From the NCBI GenBank assembly GCA_903915225.1, contig CAIWSB010000022.1, forward strand, positions 1 through 34,759: DNA of 34,759 nt, read 5' to 3'. The position numbers and the translations under genes were made by a program. The notes under the pieces were generated by a model. The model searched no databases. It saw nothing but the letters and a program-made list of their open reading frames with translations, and was not told the DNA's origin. This stretch comes from an uncultured Candidatus Woesearchaeota archaeon. GTDB lineage: Archaea; Nanobdellota; Nanobdellia; Woesearchaeales; B29-G15. Positions 1 to 10,034 of this stretch are shown in pieces. Positions within the stretch are counted from its first letter, which is position 1; every line of letters starts with the position of its first letter.

Positions 1-241
1 GATTCCGTGGACAATGACAAGGTTTGCATCCTTTGAATAATACACGCCCAAAGGCTCTATGATCTTACCTAAATGGATTGCAACTATGGCGGGTGCATCG
101 TCATAGATAATGCGGCCAATCTGCTCAAACTTTAAATGCTCCATTAAATATTCAGTAGAGATAGTCCCAATAAGCCCCCATACCCGGGAAACCCTGAAGA
201 ATCCTGACATTTTTGGGTTTCTTGAACAACTGTAATTCCAT
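1..241 (-). pseudogene. PAC2-family (proteasome assembly chaperone-like) protein, N-terminal part; frameshifted and truncated by window edge
   Basis: Minus strand from ATG at 241 (SD-like GAGGTG upstream) reads MELQLFKKPKNVRILQGFPGMG; after a 1-nt shift at the G5 run (175-179) the other frame continues LIGTISTEYLMEHLKFEQIGRIIYDDAPAIVAIHLGKIIEPLGVYYSKDANLVIVHGI, a PAC2-like pattern. Not in the ORF track because both pieces are short. Confidence 0.7.
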
Positions 242-255
242 TCTTTGCACCTCTT

Positions 256-2142
256 TCAAACCCTCTTTTCCTTTATGGCTTTTAAAACTTTCTCTTTTCC
301 CTCCCAGTTAAGGGCGTGGGTCAAAACCTGGATAATATTCTCCACTGGAATGATCTTAATCTTATCAAGCCTATCTTTTGAGATTATAATGTCTTCCATG
401 TTCGCCTTGGGCACAATGGCGCATTTGATGCCTGCATCAATTGCCGCCTCAATTTTGGAAGTCACTCCACCAATTGGCAGCACTTCGCCACGTACACTTA
501 GGCTGCCGGTCATACAAACGTCTTGCTTTACCTTAATTTTTTTCAGTGCGGAAATGATTGCAGTGGCAACTGCAACAGATGCAGAATCACCCTCAACCCC
601 TTCGTAGGTCTGAAGGAATTGCACGTAGATATCATATTTATCCTTGATGTCTTCTCCAAAGAAATTCTTGACAATTGCAGAAACGTTCTGAACAGCTTCA
701 AGCGCGATTTCACCCAGCTTGCCTGTTGCAGTTATCTTTCTATCCCTGCCTCCAGGAGTCACTTCAGCCTCTATGGGTAGGATTATTCCTGAAAACCCTT
801 CTTCAGAGCCCAGGACAGCCAATCCGTTGACACGGCCGATCCTTTCGCCTGTTGTAATAATAACTTCATACTGCTTTTTGCTATCAATATATTCATCTGC
901 AATCTGCTGCTCAATTGGCCTGGCAAGCCTTCTGGCTGCAATGACATGCTCCCTTTTTACAAACTTTGAGTTTCCTTTTTTGGCAATGTCGCCAGCTGCA
1001 CGTATAAGCCCCCCGAGACCCCTTAGCTTAAGCGTCAAGTGCCCTTTCCTGGGCGACCTTCGCTTTGCCTCCCCAATTATCTCCTCCACAGCATCTTTGT
1101 CGAAATGAGGTATCTTACCGTCTTTGATAACCTCCTGCGCAACAAATACAACCAGCTTGTCACGGTTTTCAGGGGTGTCTTTCATTGACTCATTCATAAA
1201 TGCTTCATAGCCAAACCCACGAATCCTAGACCGCAGCGCAGGGTGCATCGCCCGTAAAGTTTCAACATTTCCAGCAGCCACCAGGATGAAATCGCAAGGA
1301 ACTGGCTCAGTTCTGACCATGGCCCCAGCTGACCTCTCTGACTGGCCGGTTATTGGGAACTCGCGCTGCTGGATGGATGAAAGAAGCTCCTGCTGGGTGT
1401 AAGGCCTTAATGTAGCTATCTCATCAATAAACAAGACCCCCATGTTGGCCTTATGTATCATTCCAGCAACAACACGCTGGTTTGCAGGCGTGCCAAGTCC
1501 TCCAGATTGGAAGGGGTCGTGCAGCACGTCGCCAAGAAGGGCGCCAGAGCGTGCCCCTGTGGCATCAAAAAATGGAGCCTGTTTCCTGTTGAAATTGTCA
1601 ACAATTAGCTTAGGAGGAACTTTCTTCTCTTGTATAACCCTTCTCCCAAAGGACATGAAGAACATGAAAGCCACCACCAGCAGCATAGTCCCAATCATTG
1701 AGCCTACTGACATTATGCCGCCTAGCATCTTTGAACCTCCTTCAATATTTGAGAAGTAATTGAAGGACCACCATGTGGCTAACGCAGAAAGCCCAATCAA
1801 GACAAACATAATGATGTTTTGGAACTTAAAGTATTGGCTCCCCTCAACCTTTGCTTGCTCTATGAGTTTCCTGCCCTCGCCAGCCTTGAGCTCCCTAATC
1901 AATGGCTGGGATTCATCATTTGGGTTGTAAAAAGCTAGAATGTCCTTCAAGTTCTCTTTTGGAAGGAGTTCAGCCAACGCTAATCCTAGCATTGACTTGC
2001 CTGTGCCTGGTTTTCCAATAAGCAGCACATGGCGCCGCTGCGAAGCTGCCTCTGTTATTACCTCTACAGCCTCGTCCTGGCCGATGACCTGTTCAATCAT
2101 CCGCTTCGGAACCTTAACGTCGGCAGTGGTCTTGAAGTTCAT
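256..2142 (-). CDS. lonB: Archaeal membrane-associated ATP-dependent Lon protease (LonB)
   Basis: Walker [12 protein letters not shown], Walker [12 protein letters not shown], two TM segments within the AAA domain, Ser/Lys protease motifs ([26 protein letters not shown]). Confidence 0.97.
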   Translation of the reverse strand: MNFKTTADVKVPKRMIEQVIGQDEAVEVITEAASQRRHVLLIGKPGTGKSMLGLALAELLPKENLKDILAFYNPNDESQPLIRELKAGEGRKLIEQAKVEGSQYFKFQNIIMFVLIGLSALATWWSFNYFSNIEGGSKMLGGIMSVGSMIGTMLLVVAFMFFMSFGRRVIQEKKVPPKLIVDNFNRKQAPFFDATGARSGALLGDVLHDPFQSGGLGTPANQRVVAGMIHKANMGVLFIDEIATLRPYTQQELLSSIQQREFPITGQSERSAGAMVRTEPVPCDFILVAAGNVETLRAMHPALRSRIRGFGYEAFMNESMKDTPENRDKLVVFVAQEVIKDGKIPHFDKDAVEEIIGEAKRRSPRKGHLTLKLRGLGGLIRAAGDIAKKGNSKFVKREHVIAARRLARPIEQQIADEYIDSKKQYEVIITTGERIGRVNGLAVLGSEEGFSGIILPIEAEVTPGGRDRKITATGKLGEIALEAVQNVSAIVKNFFGEDIKDKYDIYVQFLQTYEGVEGDSASVAVATAIISALKKIKVKQDVCMTGSLSVRGEVLPIGGVTSKIEAAIDAGIKCAIVPKANMEDIIISKDRLDKIKIIPVENIIQVLTHALNWEGKEKVLKAIKEKRV

Positions 2143-2219
2143 ATGATTCCCCGACTATTGGAATAAGCCAAGACTTTAAAAATGTTGTTGTGTCAGTCAG
2201 GATTGATTTTCAGCAAGAG

Positions 2220-2708
2220 TTATTTCTTCGGCGGTGCAATTGTCCAATATTTCCAATGAGGCTTAATATACCATGAATGGAATTCTAACTCCACCCTGCC
2301 CTTAAAGAATATTTCAACCAAATGGTCGTCTAGTCCATGCCTGAGAATTGAGCGTCTGGGCTCAGGCAGGCTCGGATCATAAGGATCAACGCCTGTGCCG
2401 AGCATTACCATTTTTTCGTAACTCTCCAACTGCTCAAAACGCTCATATGCGAGTGTAAATCCCTTCGCTTTATCATACCCATAATCCTTTAAAGGCAGGT
2501 GGCAGACCTCCTTTGAGTCAATCAAGAAATAAAGCCCGGATGAATCTTTCCTGAAGTCAAGTGTCCGACCCTCAAGGCTCTCGTTAACCTTAACATCACC
2601 GCCCGAGGAGCCTTTGAGCCTTATGTAAAGCCGATCTGGGGTATAGTTATCCAAACAGAAACGGAGATGCTTGAAGTCCAATCTCTTAGGTAAAAAGTAT
2701 TGCTCCAT
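2220..2708 (-). CDS. Hypothetical protein
   Basis: Intact 162-aa ORF, co-directional with neighbours; no recognised motif. Confidence 0.6.
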   Translation of the reverse strand: MEQYFLPKRLDFKHLRFCLDNYTPDRLYIRLKGSSGGDVKVNESLEGRTLDFRKDSSGLYFLIDSKEVCHLPLKDYGYDKAKGFTLAYERFEQLESYEKMVMLGTGVDPYDPSLPEPRRSILRHGLDDHLVEIFFKGRVELEFHSWYIKPHWKYWTIAPPKK

Positions 2709-2784
2709 CCAGTATCAAAGCAGCTCAAATTTATTAGCTTTGCCCTGTTTTGGAAGGGCCGCGCTCCAGCATGCGCTCTTTCAT

Positions 2785-3684
2785 CTAAGCACTTTCAACC
2801 AAATTCGGACCTATGTCATTTGGTGAATACCCTTTCTCTATAATATGCTTGATGAAGGAATCATCTTGAAGCTTAAACCATTCATTTGGGGTTAACTTCA
2901 AATTAGTTTCAACTCCTATCTCCGTAAGGATTTTAAGCTCCAAATGAGGGATTGGATTAAATTTGCCTGGATCCCATCCGCGGTCAGTCAAGTACGTGTA
3001 ATCTGGTGTTGGGCCTTGGTTAAGTTTCACTCCAAACTGTTTGTGTTGGGGTGTGGGGTGTTTCCAAGCTTGATTACCGTCACTAAACGGTCCAACTTTG
3101 CGCAGATAAACCTTGTCACTTATAAGATGGGTAGAATACCAATAATCACAACAACCGATATAGAGAAAGAAAGATGCATCAGCTCCCTCGAAAACAGCCA
3201 ATGCTTGAGGATTACAAAATGGCCCCATATAAAATTTCTTGCTCCCGCTGGCAAGCTCAGGTAAATTGGTTGTAATACCAACATTACTAAAACCTTTGGC
3301 GAGTTTATAATATCCAGAGGCTAGCTCTTCCAAATCCTTAGGCATTCCCTGAGCTCCAGGGATAACAGATGACCACTGAGTTTTCGCATCTATTTTCCCA
3401 ATCTCTGTTCCAGTATTAATTTTATCTTTAAAATCCAAAACTGTAACTGTTTTATCGCTCCAGAGGGCGTAATCTAGATTAGGGTTTCCGTAATAATTCC
3501 CAAAATGATCGATAACATGCCAGTTTTCATCATGGAAATACAGAAATGGCGAGATTTGCCCCAGGAATTTCTCTGGCTTCAATCCCATTGCCTTCAATTG
3601 CCCAACCAGGTCTGAAAACTGGTTGAATCTCGAGATATCTTCAGGTCCTTCTTTCTTTTTAGTTGGAAATTTTATTGTTATCAT
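2785..3684 (-). CDS. Hypothetical protein, paralog of adjacent 3685..4557
   Basis: 299 aa; shares MxIIK start, L..MGL.P..F, D..GN.Y, GMPK.LE.LA..Y.KLA.GF and NPQALAVF-like blocks with the upstream neighbour; preceded by GGTGATTTAAATGATAA. Confidence 0.75.
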   Translation of the reverse strand: MITIKFPTKKKEGPEDISRFNQFSDLVGQLKAMGLKPEKFLGQISPFLYFHDENWHVIDHFGNYYGNPNLDYALWSDKTVTVLDFKDKINTGTEIGKIDAKTQWSSVIPGAQGMPKDLEELASGYYKLAKGFSNVGITTNLPELASGSKKFYMGPFCNPQALAVFEGADASFFLYIGCCDYWYSTHLISDKVYLRKVGPFSDGNQAWKHPTPQHKQFGVKLNQGPTPDYTYLTDRGWDPGKFNPIPHLELKILTEIGVETNLKLTPNEWFKLQDDSFIKHIIEKGYSPNDIGPNLVESA

Positions 3685-4557
3685 TTAAATCACCTCATTC
3701 TTCTTAATCCATTTCTTTATCGGAAGTCCCGTCTCCAACACCAAGGAGACATAGGGCATCTCAGAAAATTTATAATTTGGATAAGGTGCCACTTGCTTTC
3801 CATAAGGTACAAACGCACCAATATTTTTTGATACCGTCTCGTTATGCAACATACCATCTGTGCCGATATAAGTTCCACGCGTTTCAACTGTCTCCATATC
3901 ACCGTATTTTGTCTTAATGGCAATGGAAATAGCTGCATTACACTGACATTCATAGGGATATATCGAGACAAAATTATATGGCTTACTGGTTTTTGCAAGT
4001 CCATCGGGAACGAGCTTGATATCACAGAGCTTCTGGAAAGGCATGTTGCCATTTGCTGCCCAGCCGTTGCTGCCAAGGAATGCCACGAAAGTGACATATT
4101 CATGCACGGGGTGTGTGAAAACAGCAATTGCCTGCGGGCTGGCCAAAAACCCTTTCCACTTGTTGCATATCTCCTCCGGGGAAAAGGTTTCAATTTTTGA
4201 GTCTTTGAATCCCACGGCCAGCTTTTCCCATGCTTTAGCCAGTTTTTCAATCCCCTTTGGCATTCCAACTCCACTGAAGATTGGTAAAGGATGTCCATTT
4301 AAATCAGTCAATCCAGTAGTCTTGCCGATAATATGGGGTTTATCTGAAACAAGTTCGTACTTGTTTCCTTCTGAATCAATATATATGTCAGACTTAACCT
4401 TAAAAAAATATGGCGAAGCAAGAGCCTGGAACAGGACCGGCTCAAGCCCCGCTCCCTTCATTTGTTCCAACATCTGGGCATATTTATCGAACACTGACGT
4501 ATCCAGGCTATCACTTTCTGCTTTATAGTTCATGTTTCCTAGTTTTATTATTATCAT
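3685..4557 (-). CDS. Hypothetical protein, paralog of adjacent 2785..3684
   Basis: 290 aa; shared blocks as above (GMPKGIEKLAKAWEKLAVGFKDS; SPQAIAVF); identical SD/start context GGTGATTTAAATGATAA. Confidence 0.75.
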   Translation of the reverse strand: MIIIKLGNMNYKAESDSLDTSVFDKYAQMLEQMKGAGLEPVLFQALASPYFFKVKSDIYIDSEGNKYELVSDKPHIIGKTTGLTDLNGHPLPIFSGVGMPKGIEKLAKAWEKLAVGFKDSKIETFSPEEICNKWKGFLASPQAIAVFTHPVHEYVTFVAFLGSNGWAANGNMPFQKLCDIKLVPDGLAKTSKPYNFVSIYPYECQCNAAISIAIKTKYGDMETVETRGTYIGTDGMLHNETVSKNIGAFVPYGKQVAPYPNYKFSEMPYVSLVLETGLPIKKWIKKNEVI

Positions 4558-4648
4558 TTAAATCACCAAGTGTTGTAAATTGCCGGTAAATTAAATATCT
4601 GATGTCCAAAGGGAAACATTTTTAAATGAATCTTAACTAATCCTTAGA

Positions 4649-5257
4649 ATGGCAAGAAAACCAACTGATAAGGTATCAATTGCAGAACAGGTCTTCGAGT
4701 GGATAGAGTGCCATCCGTATGTTCGGCTTGCCCTCAAGAAGGGGCTTGTCAATTACTCTTCATTGGCAAGGGAAATCCAGTCCGAGCTTTCAATAAAGAA
4801 TTTTGATGCAATGATTGTGGCAATAAGGAGGCATTATGAAAAGCTCCAGAAGGTTCCAAATATTGACCCTGGAAAAATAAGGGGAATCCTCAACAAGTCA
4901 CAGCTTGAGATAAGGACAGCGATAAATGTCTACATACTGAAGGGTGAAACCCCGCCAAGCCTCTCCAGCAGCCATTATTCCCACCTGATTAGAGGCTCGA
5001 AGTTCTCGGTTGTAATCACAGATATGAAACTGGACATCGGTGCTGAAAAGCATGAGGGCCTGGTTGAGGTGAGGATACGAAGTCCTGAGGATATTGAAAC
5101 AGAGCCAGGCATTATACTTGAGATTTACCAGAAGCTGTTTGAGCACGGCATAAACATTGTGGAGACCTACAGCTGCTATATTGACACTGTAGTTATAGTA
5201 GAGAAACGGGATATACTCAAGACAATTAAAGCACTCAGCGAGCTTGGGATCCAGTAG
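4649..5257 (+). CDS. ACT-domain protein with N-terminal helical/wHTH-like region (archaeal regulator-like)
   Basis: C-terminal EVRIRSPEDIETEPGIILEIYQKLFEHGINIVETYSCYIDTVVIVEKRD fits an ACT-like domain; TATA-like TTTTTAAAT about 25 nt upstream of the ATG suggests a leaderless start. Confidence 0.7.
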   Translation: MARKPTDKVSIAEQVFEWIECHPYVRLALKKGLVNYSSLAREIQSELSIKNFDAMIVAIRRHYEKLQKVPNIDPGKIRGILNKSQLEIRTAINVYILKGETPPSLSSSHYSHLIRGSKFSVVITDMKLDIGAEKHEGLVEVRIRSPEDIETEPGIILEIYQKLFEHGINIVETYSCYIDTVVIVEKRDILKTIKALSELGIQ

Positions 5258-5687
5258 GCTTAAACCATCCTGAATCTCTTAAGTTCAATTCTGCAACAAG
5301 AACCTCAGATATTTTGGAAATTGCTGGAACTGGAGCATTAAAAGACTCCACTTGTTTTCTCTCGCCATTTGATGTGATCTCCATTTTGGTGCAGTAGCCC
5401 CCAATAACATTGGGGTTTTCATATTTACCTTGCAAAGAGAAAAAATCAGATTTTTCAACCTCGTCATAAATGGCCTTCAGCTCGCCATAGCTAATGCCAA
5501 AGGATTTTTCAGGAGCATTTCCAGAATTGACAGTCACTATGCCATTTGCCAAGACGACAGCATCTGTCCAGCCCCAAGAATGGTTGCATGAGCCAAACCC
5601 ATAGGCAAGTTTGAAGTCACCTGGAACAGTACGGGTGCAACCAAAAAGAAAAATCAGGAGAAAGAGTAAGATGAGCCATCTCGGCAA
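5235..5687 (-). CDS. Putative lipoprotein, unknown function
   Basis: MPRWLILLFLLIFLFGC N-terminal signal with lipobox-like LFGC; 150 aa; 3' end overlaps the opposing ACT gene by about 23 nt. Confidence 0.6.
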   Translation of the reverse strand: MPRWLILLFLLIFLFGCTRTVPGDFKLAYGFGSCNHSWGWTDAVVLANGIVTVNSGNAPEKSFGISYGELKAIYDEVEKSDFFSLQGKYENPNVIGGYCTKMEITSNGERKQVESFNAPVPAISKISEVLVAELNLRDSGWFKPTGSQAR

Positions 5688-5688
5688 G

Positions 5689-7365
5689 TCACATCTCCTC
5701 CACTGTTTTTATGCCCAGGAGTCCAAGCCCAATACTCATAACCTCGGCAACACCCTTAACCAGGGCCAGCCTGGCCTGCATTAGCTCCACATCTTCTTGG
5801 ACAACCTTGTGCTTTTGGTAGTATTGGTTAAAAAGCTGAGCCAAGTCCAGAAGATATCTGGGGAGAGAATTAATCTTATAGGTTGCCGATGTCTCTTCAA
5901 TTATGTCGGGCAATGCTTCCATTCTCCTCGCTAGTTCAAATTCCTCTGGCTCCTTAAGGAGATTGAGGTTAGCGTCCTTCAAGGATTTCTCATTAACACA
6001 TGATTTTTTAATAATCGAGCGGCACCTGGTATACACATATTGAAGATATGGCCCAGATTCACCCTCAAAGCTCAATGCCTCGTTAATGTCAAAGATAATA
6101 ACCCTTTTGCGTTCCTTATCCAGCATGCTAAACTTAAGGGCTGCAAGCCCGATCTCATGCGCAACCTCATCAGATTTCTGCTTGGGCCAGTCAGCGTGCC
6201 TCTTCTCAACCTCTTCATGTGCCTTTTCCATTACTTTGTCCCTTAATTCTTGATAGGTAACAATGTTACCCAGCCTGGAAGACATCTTGCCAGATTCAAG
6301 CTGAACCAGGCCGTAACTTAAGTGAAAGCAGTTTTTTGCATCTTTGAAGCCCATCAACTCTAATGTCTTGAAAAGCTGTTTGAAGTAAAGCTCCTGTTCT
6401 GAGCCAACAACATAAATGCTGCGATTGATTTTGAATTCCTCAAATTTCCTGCGGGCAAGTTCAAGGTCTTTGGTGGAATAAAGGGGCGTCCCGTCTGACT
6501 TAAGCACAAGGAACACATCAAGCCCAAACTCCTTAAGGTCAACTAGCAGGCTACCCTCATCAAGCCTGGCCAAACCCTTATCGACCAGACGCTTAGCAAT
6601 TTCCTTGCCAGCATCAGCAACTTGGCTTTCAAAAAACACAACATCAAATTTTACACCAAGTTCATTATAGATATTGTTAAAATCATCTAGTGACCAATCT
6701 CTGGTTTTCTTCCACAATTCAATGAAAGGCTTGTCTCCGGCATCCAGCTTCTTATGAACTTTATCCACTTCTGGCTTCAGCTCTGGCTTTTCCTCAATCA
6801 TCTTCGTGGCCTTAACATATTGCGATGCAAGCCATTCCCCTCTCTTTTCATTAGGCAGGGACTTACAGAATTTATCGATATACCAAAGGGATTTTGCCAC
6901 ATGATTGCCAATATCACCCATATAATTTGAGGCCACGACATCGTAACCAGCATAACGCATGATATTTACCAGAGCGGATCCAAGGACAGCATTCCTAAGA
7001 TGCCCGATATGGAATGCCTTGTGCGTGTTTGGCTGCGAATATTCAACCATTACTTTTTCCTTTTTGTGGGCCCCATGCCCGAACCCCTTTTTCTCTAATT
7101 GGCTCAGCAAGTTTTGAATGAAAATAGCCCTATCATAGAAAAAATTGAGGTAACACCCTTGAACCTCAACCTTAGAAAATCCCTTGGGCAGTGTTATCTT
7201 TTTTGAAAGCCCTATAGCTGCCTGGTTGGGATTTCCACCAAGCCTAAAGCAAGGGAATGCCAGGTCGCCCATCTCCAATCCAGGTGGAACACTGAGCATT
7301 CCAAGCACCAGGTCTTCTGCTAAACCAGTTGCCTTAGCCAATTCTTTTGACAATGCCTCTTTCAT
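5689..7365 (-). CDS. argS: Arginyl-tRNA synthetase
   Basis: HIGH motif FHIGHLRNAVLG, KMSKS-like GKMSSRLGN, C-terminal anticodon-binding DALR-like region. Start moved from 7383 to ATG 7365, because TATA-like TTTTTATAG lies about 26 nt upstream. Confidence 0.96.
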   Translation of the reverse strand: MKEALSKELAKATGLAEDLVLGMLSVPPGLEMGDLAFPCFRLGGNPNQAAIGLSKKITLPKGFSKVEVQGCYLNFFYDRAIFIQNLLSQLEKKGFGHGAHKKEKVMVEYSQPNTHKAFHIGHLRNAVLGSALVNIMRYAGYDVVASNYMGDIGNHVAKSLWYIDKFCKSLPNEKRGEWLASQYVKATKMIEEKPELKPEVDKVHKKLDAGDKPFIELWKKTRDWSLDDFNNIYNELGVKFDVVFFESQVADAGKEIAKRLVDKGLARLDEGSLLVDLKEFGLDVFLVLKSDGTPLYSTKDLELARRKFEEFKINRSIYVVGSEQELYFKQLFKTLELMGFKDAKNCFHLSYGLVQLESGKMSSRLGNIVTYQELRDKVMEKAHEEVEKRHADWPKQKSDEVAHEIGLAALKFSMLDKERKRVIIFDINEALSFEGESGPYLQYVYTRCRSIIKKSCVNEKSLKDANLNLLKEPEEFELARRMEALPDIIEETSATYKINSLPRYLLDLAQLFNQYYQKHKVVQEDVELMQARLALVKGVAEVMSIGLGLLGIKTVEEM

Positions 7366-7481
7366 TTGTCCACCAAAACACAATCCCCTATAAAAACTTT
7401 GTTCTAGACAAACGAAGGTTTTAAATATAATTAGCTAGCTTGTATTATTTTCTCATATAAATCAACAGGGGTGGGGGTAAA

Positions 7482-8558
7482 ATGAAGTGTTTGGTAATGC
7501 GTCAGGAAGGGCTTGCTCTTGAGAATATCCCTCAGCCAAAGATAAAGGATAATGAGGTTCTTGTTAAGATAGAGTATGCCAGCGTTTGCGGCTCTGATTA
7601 CCCAAATATTGGAGGAATGGCAGATAGGAGCCATCTTATTGGGAGCGTAATTGGCCATGAAGGCAGTGGCCGGATAATTGAAGTTGGCTCAAAAGTCAAG
7701 ACCCTAACTGTTGGCGATTTTGTTGGAATCGAATCACACCGCGCAACAGAGCAATGGCTCAAGGCAGGCAAGAATCCATATGCTGACCCGCTTTCAGCAA
7801 TTTTAGGCTATCGTGGATTTCCTGATGGCCGCGTCGTTCAGGGCACTTTTGCTGAGTTTATTGCAGTACCTGAAATGTATGCAATCAAAATTCCTGACCA
7901 TCTCTTTAAGGTCTTTCCTCCAAGCATATGGGAGCCATTTGGCAACAGCATTAGGATTTCATCTGTGGTTCGAAAAATCCCTCTGGTAAAATCAGAGCCT
8001 GTTGTCATAAGCGGATGCGGATATCAAGGATTAACACTGATGCTAATCCTGAAGCATTGGCTTGGTTTCAGTAATATCTACGCCACAGACATGAACCAAG
8101 GGCGTTTGGATATTGTGGATAAACTTGGCGCTGCAAGACTGTCTGCACCAGATAAACTTCCAGTTAAGGAACCTAAAATTTGGTTTGAGATGTCAGGCAG
8201 CATGGCTGCATATGCTCAGGGGCTAAAGAGCGTTAAAAAAGGGGGGGCCTTGATTCTCTTCGGGCTCCCCAGCAAGGATTCTGAACTTGCTGATGGCATC
8301 TCCTATAAAGAATTCATATTCCAAAGCAAAAGGATGGTCAAGGATGGAGTTAATCTCATTGGTGTCTGCGGGCGTCTAAGGGAGGATTGGGATGAGGCGC
8401 CGAAGATAGTTGAGAAACTATCAAAGTCTGTAAACCTGTCTCTGCTCTATACATTCTTCGGACCTCTTGAGAACCTTCTCCCCCTGATAAAAAATGGTAA
8501 GATCCCCCCAAAAGACGAGCCTCTTATCAAGGCTGTTTTCTCAGGTTTCTTGGTCTAA
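7482..8558 (+). CDS. Zinc-type medium-chain alcohol dehydrogenase/threonine dehydrogenase-like
   Basis: VCGSDYPNI, GHEGSGRIIEVGSKVKTLTVGDFV, GCGYQGLTLMLILKHWLGFSNIYATDMN Rossmann region; SD GGGGTGGGGGT. Confidence 0.88.
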   Translation: MKCLVMRQEGLALENIPQPKIKDNEVLVKIEYASVCGSDYPNIGGMADRSHLIGSVIGHEGSGRIIEVGSKVKTLTVGDFVGIESHRATEQWLKAGKNPYADPLSAILGYRGFPDGRVVQGTFAEFIAVPEMYAIKIPDHLFKVFPPSIWEPFGNSIRISSVVRKIPLVKSEPVVISGCGYQGLTLMLILKHWLGFSNIYATDMNQGRLDIVDKLGAARLSAPDKLPVKEPKIWFEMSGSMAAYAQGLKSVKKGGALILFGLPSKDSELADGISYKEFIFQSKRMVKDGVNLIGVCGRLREDWDEAPKIVEKLSKSVNLSLLYTFFGPLENLLPLIKNGKIPPKDEPLIKAVFSGFLV

Positions 8559-8576
8559 AAATTTTCCGGAATTGGC

Positions 8577-9101
8577 TTGAAAGAAATCTTAAAAGCAGTT
8601 TCCAGAAAATCTTTTATGAATTTGAAAGACAAACTGGTTTTAGAGAAATTCAATAAGCTCCAAACCCTGAAGCAGCCCAAGGTTAAGGAAAAAAAGACCA
8701 CAAAATGGACTGTCGGCGTAAAGCTATCACTTCTGGTTGGTGCAACAGCCTATATCCTCGCGTGTTATAAGCCCTATGATGTACGCATTGAAGGGGACAT
8801 CCATTATTACATGCTCAGTAAGGATGCTGTGTCAGAGCTCAATTTGAGCGGAAAAGAGATAGACGACCTTGAAAGCGGGGTCATGAAGCTTATTCAAGAT
8901 CTGCCATTGGCCCAGCTCGGGGCAACACCAAAATCAGTTTTAACTGACCTTAGCGGGGACACAATTTCTGGCCTGGCCAGTGATTTTAACCAACTTAAGA
9001 CCCTCGTGAGCAGTGGCTTTTCCATAGTTACAGATTATTTCAACAATAACTTGCCGAACACATTATCAAATTATTCTCAACCAAAAGCTCCTGAAAAATG
9101 A
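8577..9101 (+). CDS. Membrane-anchored hypothetical protein (one TM); start may be ATG 8616
   Basis: TM segment WTVGVKLSLLVGATAYILACY; first gene of a tight three-gene set with 9115 and 10035. Confidence 0.65.
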   Translation: MKEILKAVSRKSFMNLKDKLVLEKFNKLQTLKQPKVKEKKTTKWTVGVKLSLLVGATAYILACYKPYDVRIEGDIHYYMLSKDAVSELNLSGKEIDDLESGVMKLIQDLPLAQLGATPKSVLTDLSGDTISGLASDFNQLKTLVSSGFSIVTDYFNNNLPNTLSNYSQPKAPEK

Positions 9102-9114
9102 TTGGGGTGAAACC

Positions 9115-10032
9115 ATGGCAGATGAAAAAAAAGAAGTTCCTCGAAGCAAAGAAGAGATAATAAACCGGGCACTGAAGGCGCTCAATGTTGGCACAAACCA
9201 TTACAGCGAACTTGCACCAATAGATTATCGGGAAGTGCTCCAGAAGGCCGGGCAGATAGGAGCAACACAGACAAGGATTAAGAACCTACTTTTGTCAGAG
9301 AAAGGCACATCGGTTCAGCGTTTCTGGGCAAAAGCCAAGCTCCTGATGAATAAGGGCGACCATGACCTGGAAAGGCTTATGAGCAACCAGTATGATGCAA
9401 TTTCCCTGGTTAAAGCAGGGCTTGAGGATATTAGACGCGGAGTCACAATAGCAAAGGAGTTTTCCCAAGCATATTGGGAGGCGCTTATTGATATCCCAAT
9501 GAAAGTTGCCGATAAAGAGGATGAGCTGCTCAACGAAACAGTTGAACTCACAGACAAAAAACAGAACCTTGGGTTTGAAGGATATGATAAAGATGAGCGC
9601 ACAAAGGAATACTACCAGGCGTTCAAGCAAAAAAGGGAGATTGAGAGAAAGCTCAAGGTTACCCTTTCTGAGCAAAGCAGGCTTGTGACATTTTCAAGGC
9701 AGGTTGACCTTCAGGCAATGCGAATAGATGATATCCTGGAATACCTCACAGATGTGGAGAGCTTTGCCACAGATTGGCACCTGAAGGTTTCTCTGGCCCA
9801 AAGCGATTTGTTTTTCCTGAAAGAGATCCTGCCCGTTGTCTCAACAGATGCAGACGTGCTGCGAGAAGTTATTGAGCTTTCAAATAATATTATTGCCAAC
9901 ACAAAAGAGCTCACAACCCATGAGCTCGGAAAAAAGTATGCCTCTCTACATAGGATTGGTTTGGCCCCCTATGCAATACTTTCAAACCCAAGGACGTACG
10001 AGAGCCTAGAGCAACTGTTGCCCCAGGTTTGA
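9115..10032 (+). CDS. Predicted helical/coiled-coil protein of unknown function
   Basis: 305 aa, heptad-rich (KREIERKLKVTLSEQSRLVTFSRQVDLQAMRIDDILEYL). Confidence 0.7.
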   Translation: MADEKKEVPRSKEEIINRALKALNVGTNHYSELAPIDYREVLQKAGQIGATQTRIKNLLLSEKGTSVQRFWAKAKLLMNKGDHDLERLMSNQYDAISLVKAGLEDIRRGVTIAKEFSQAYWEALIDIPMKVADKEDELLNETVELTDKKQNLGFEGYDKDERTKEYYQAFKQKREIERKLKVTLSEQSRLVTFSRQVDLQAMRIDDILEYLTDVESFATDWHLKVSLAQSDLFFLKEILPVVSTDADVLREVIELSNNIIANTKELTTHELGKKYASLHRIGLAPYAILSNPRTYESLEQLLPQV

Positions 10033-10034
10033 AA

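Noticed and set aside
719-1108. Antisense ORFs over lonB, argS, polB and others (many entries in the ORF track)
   Set aside because: Opposite strand of clearly conserved genes, compositionally odd, no recognisable motifs or start signals.
3717-4298. 193-aa alternate-frame ORF within 3685..4557
   Set aside because: Same strand, shifted frame inside a gene whose frame is supported by its paralog; no homology between the alternate frames.
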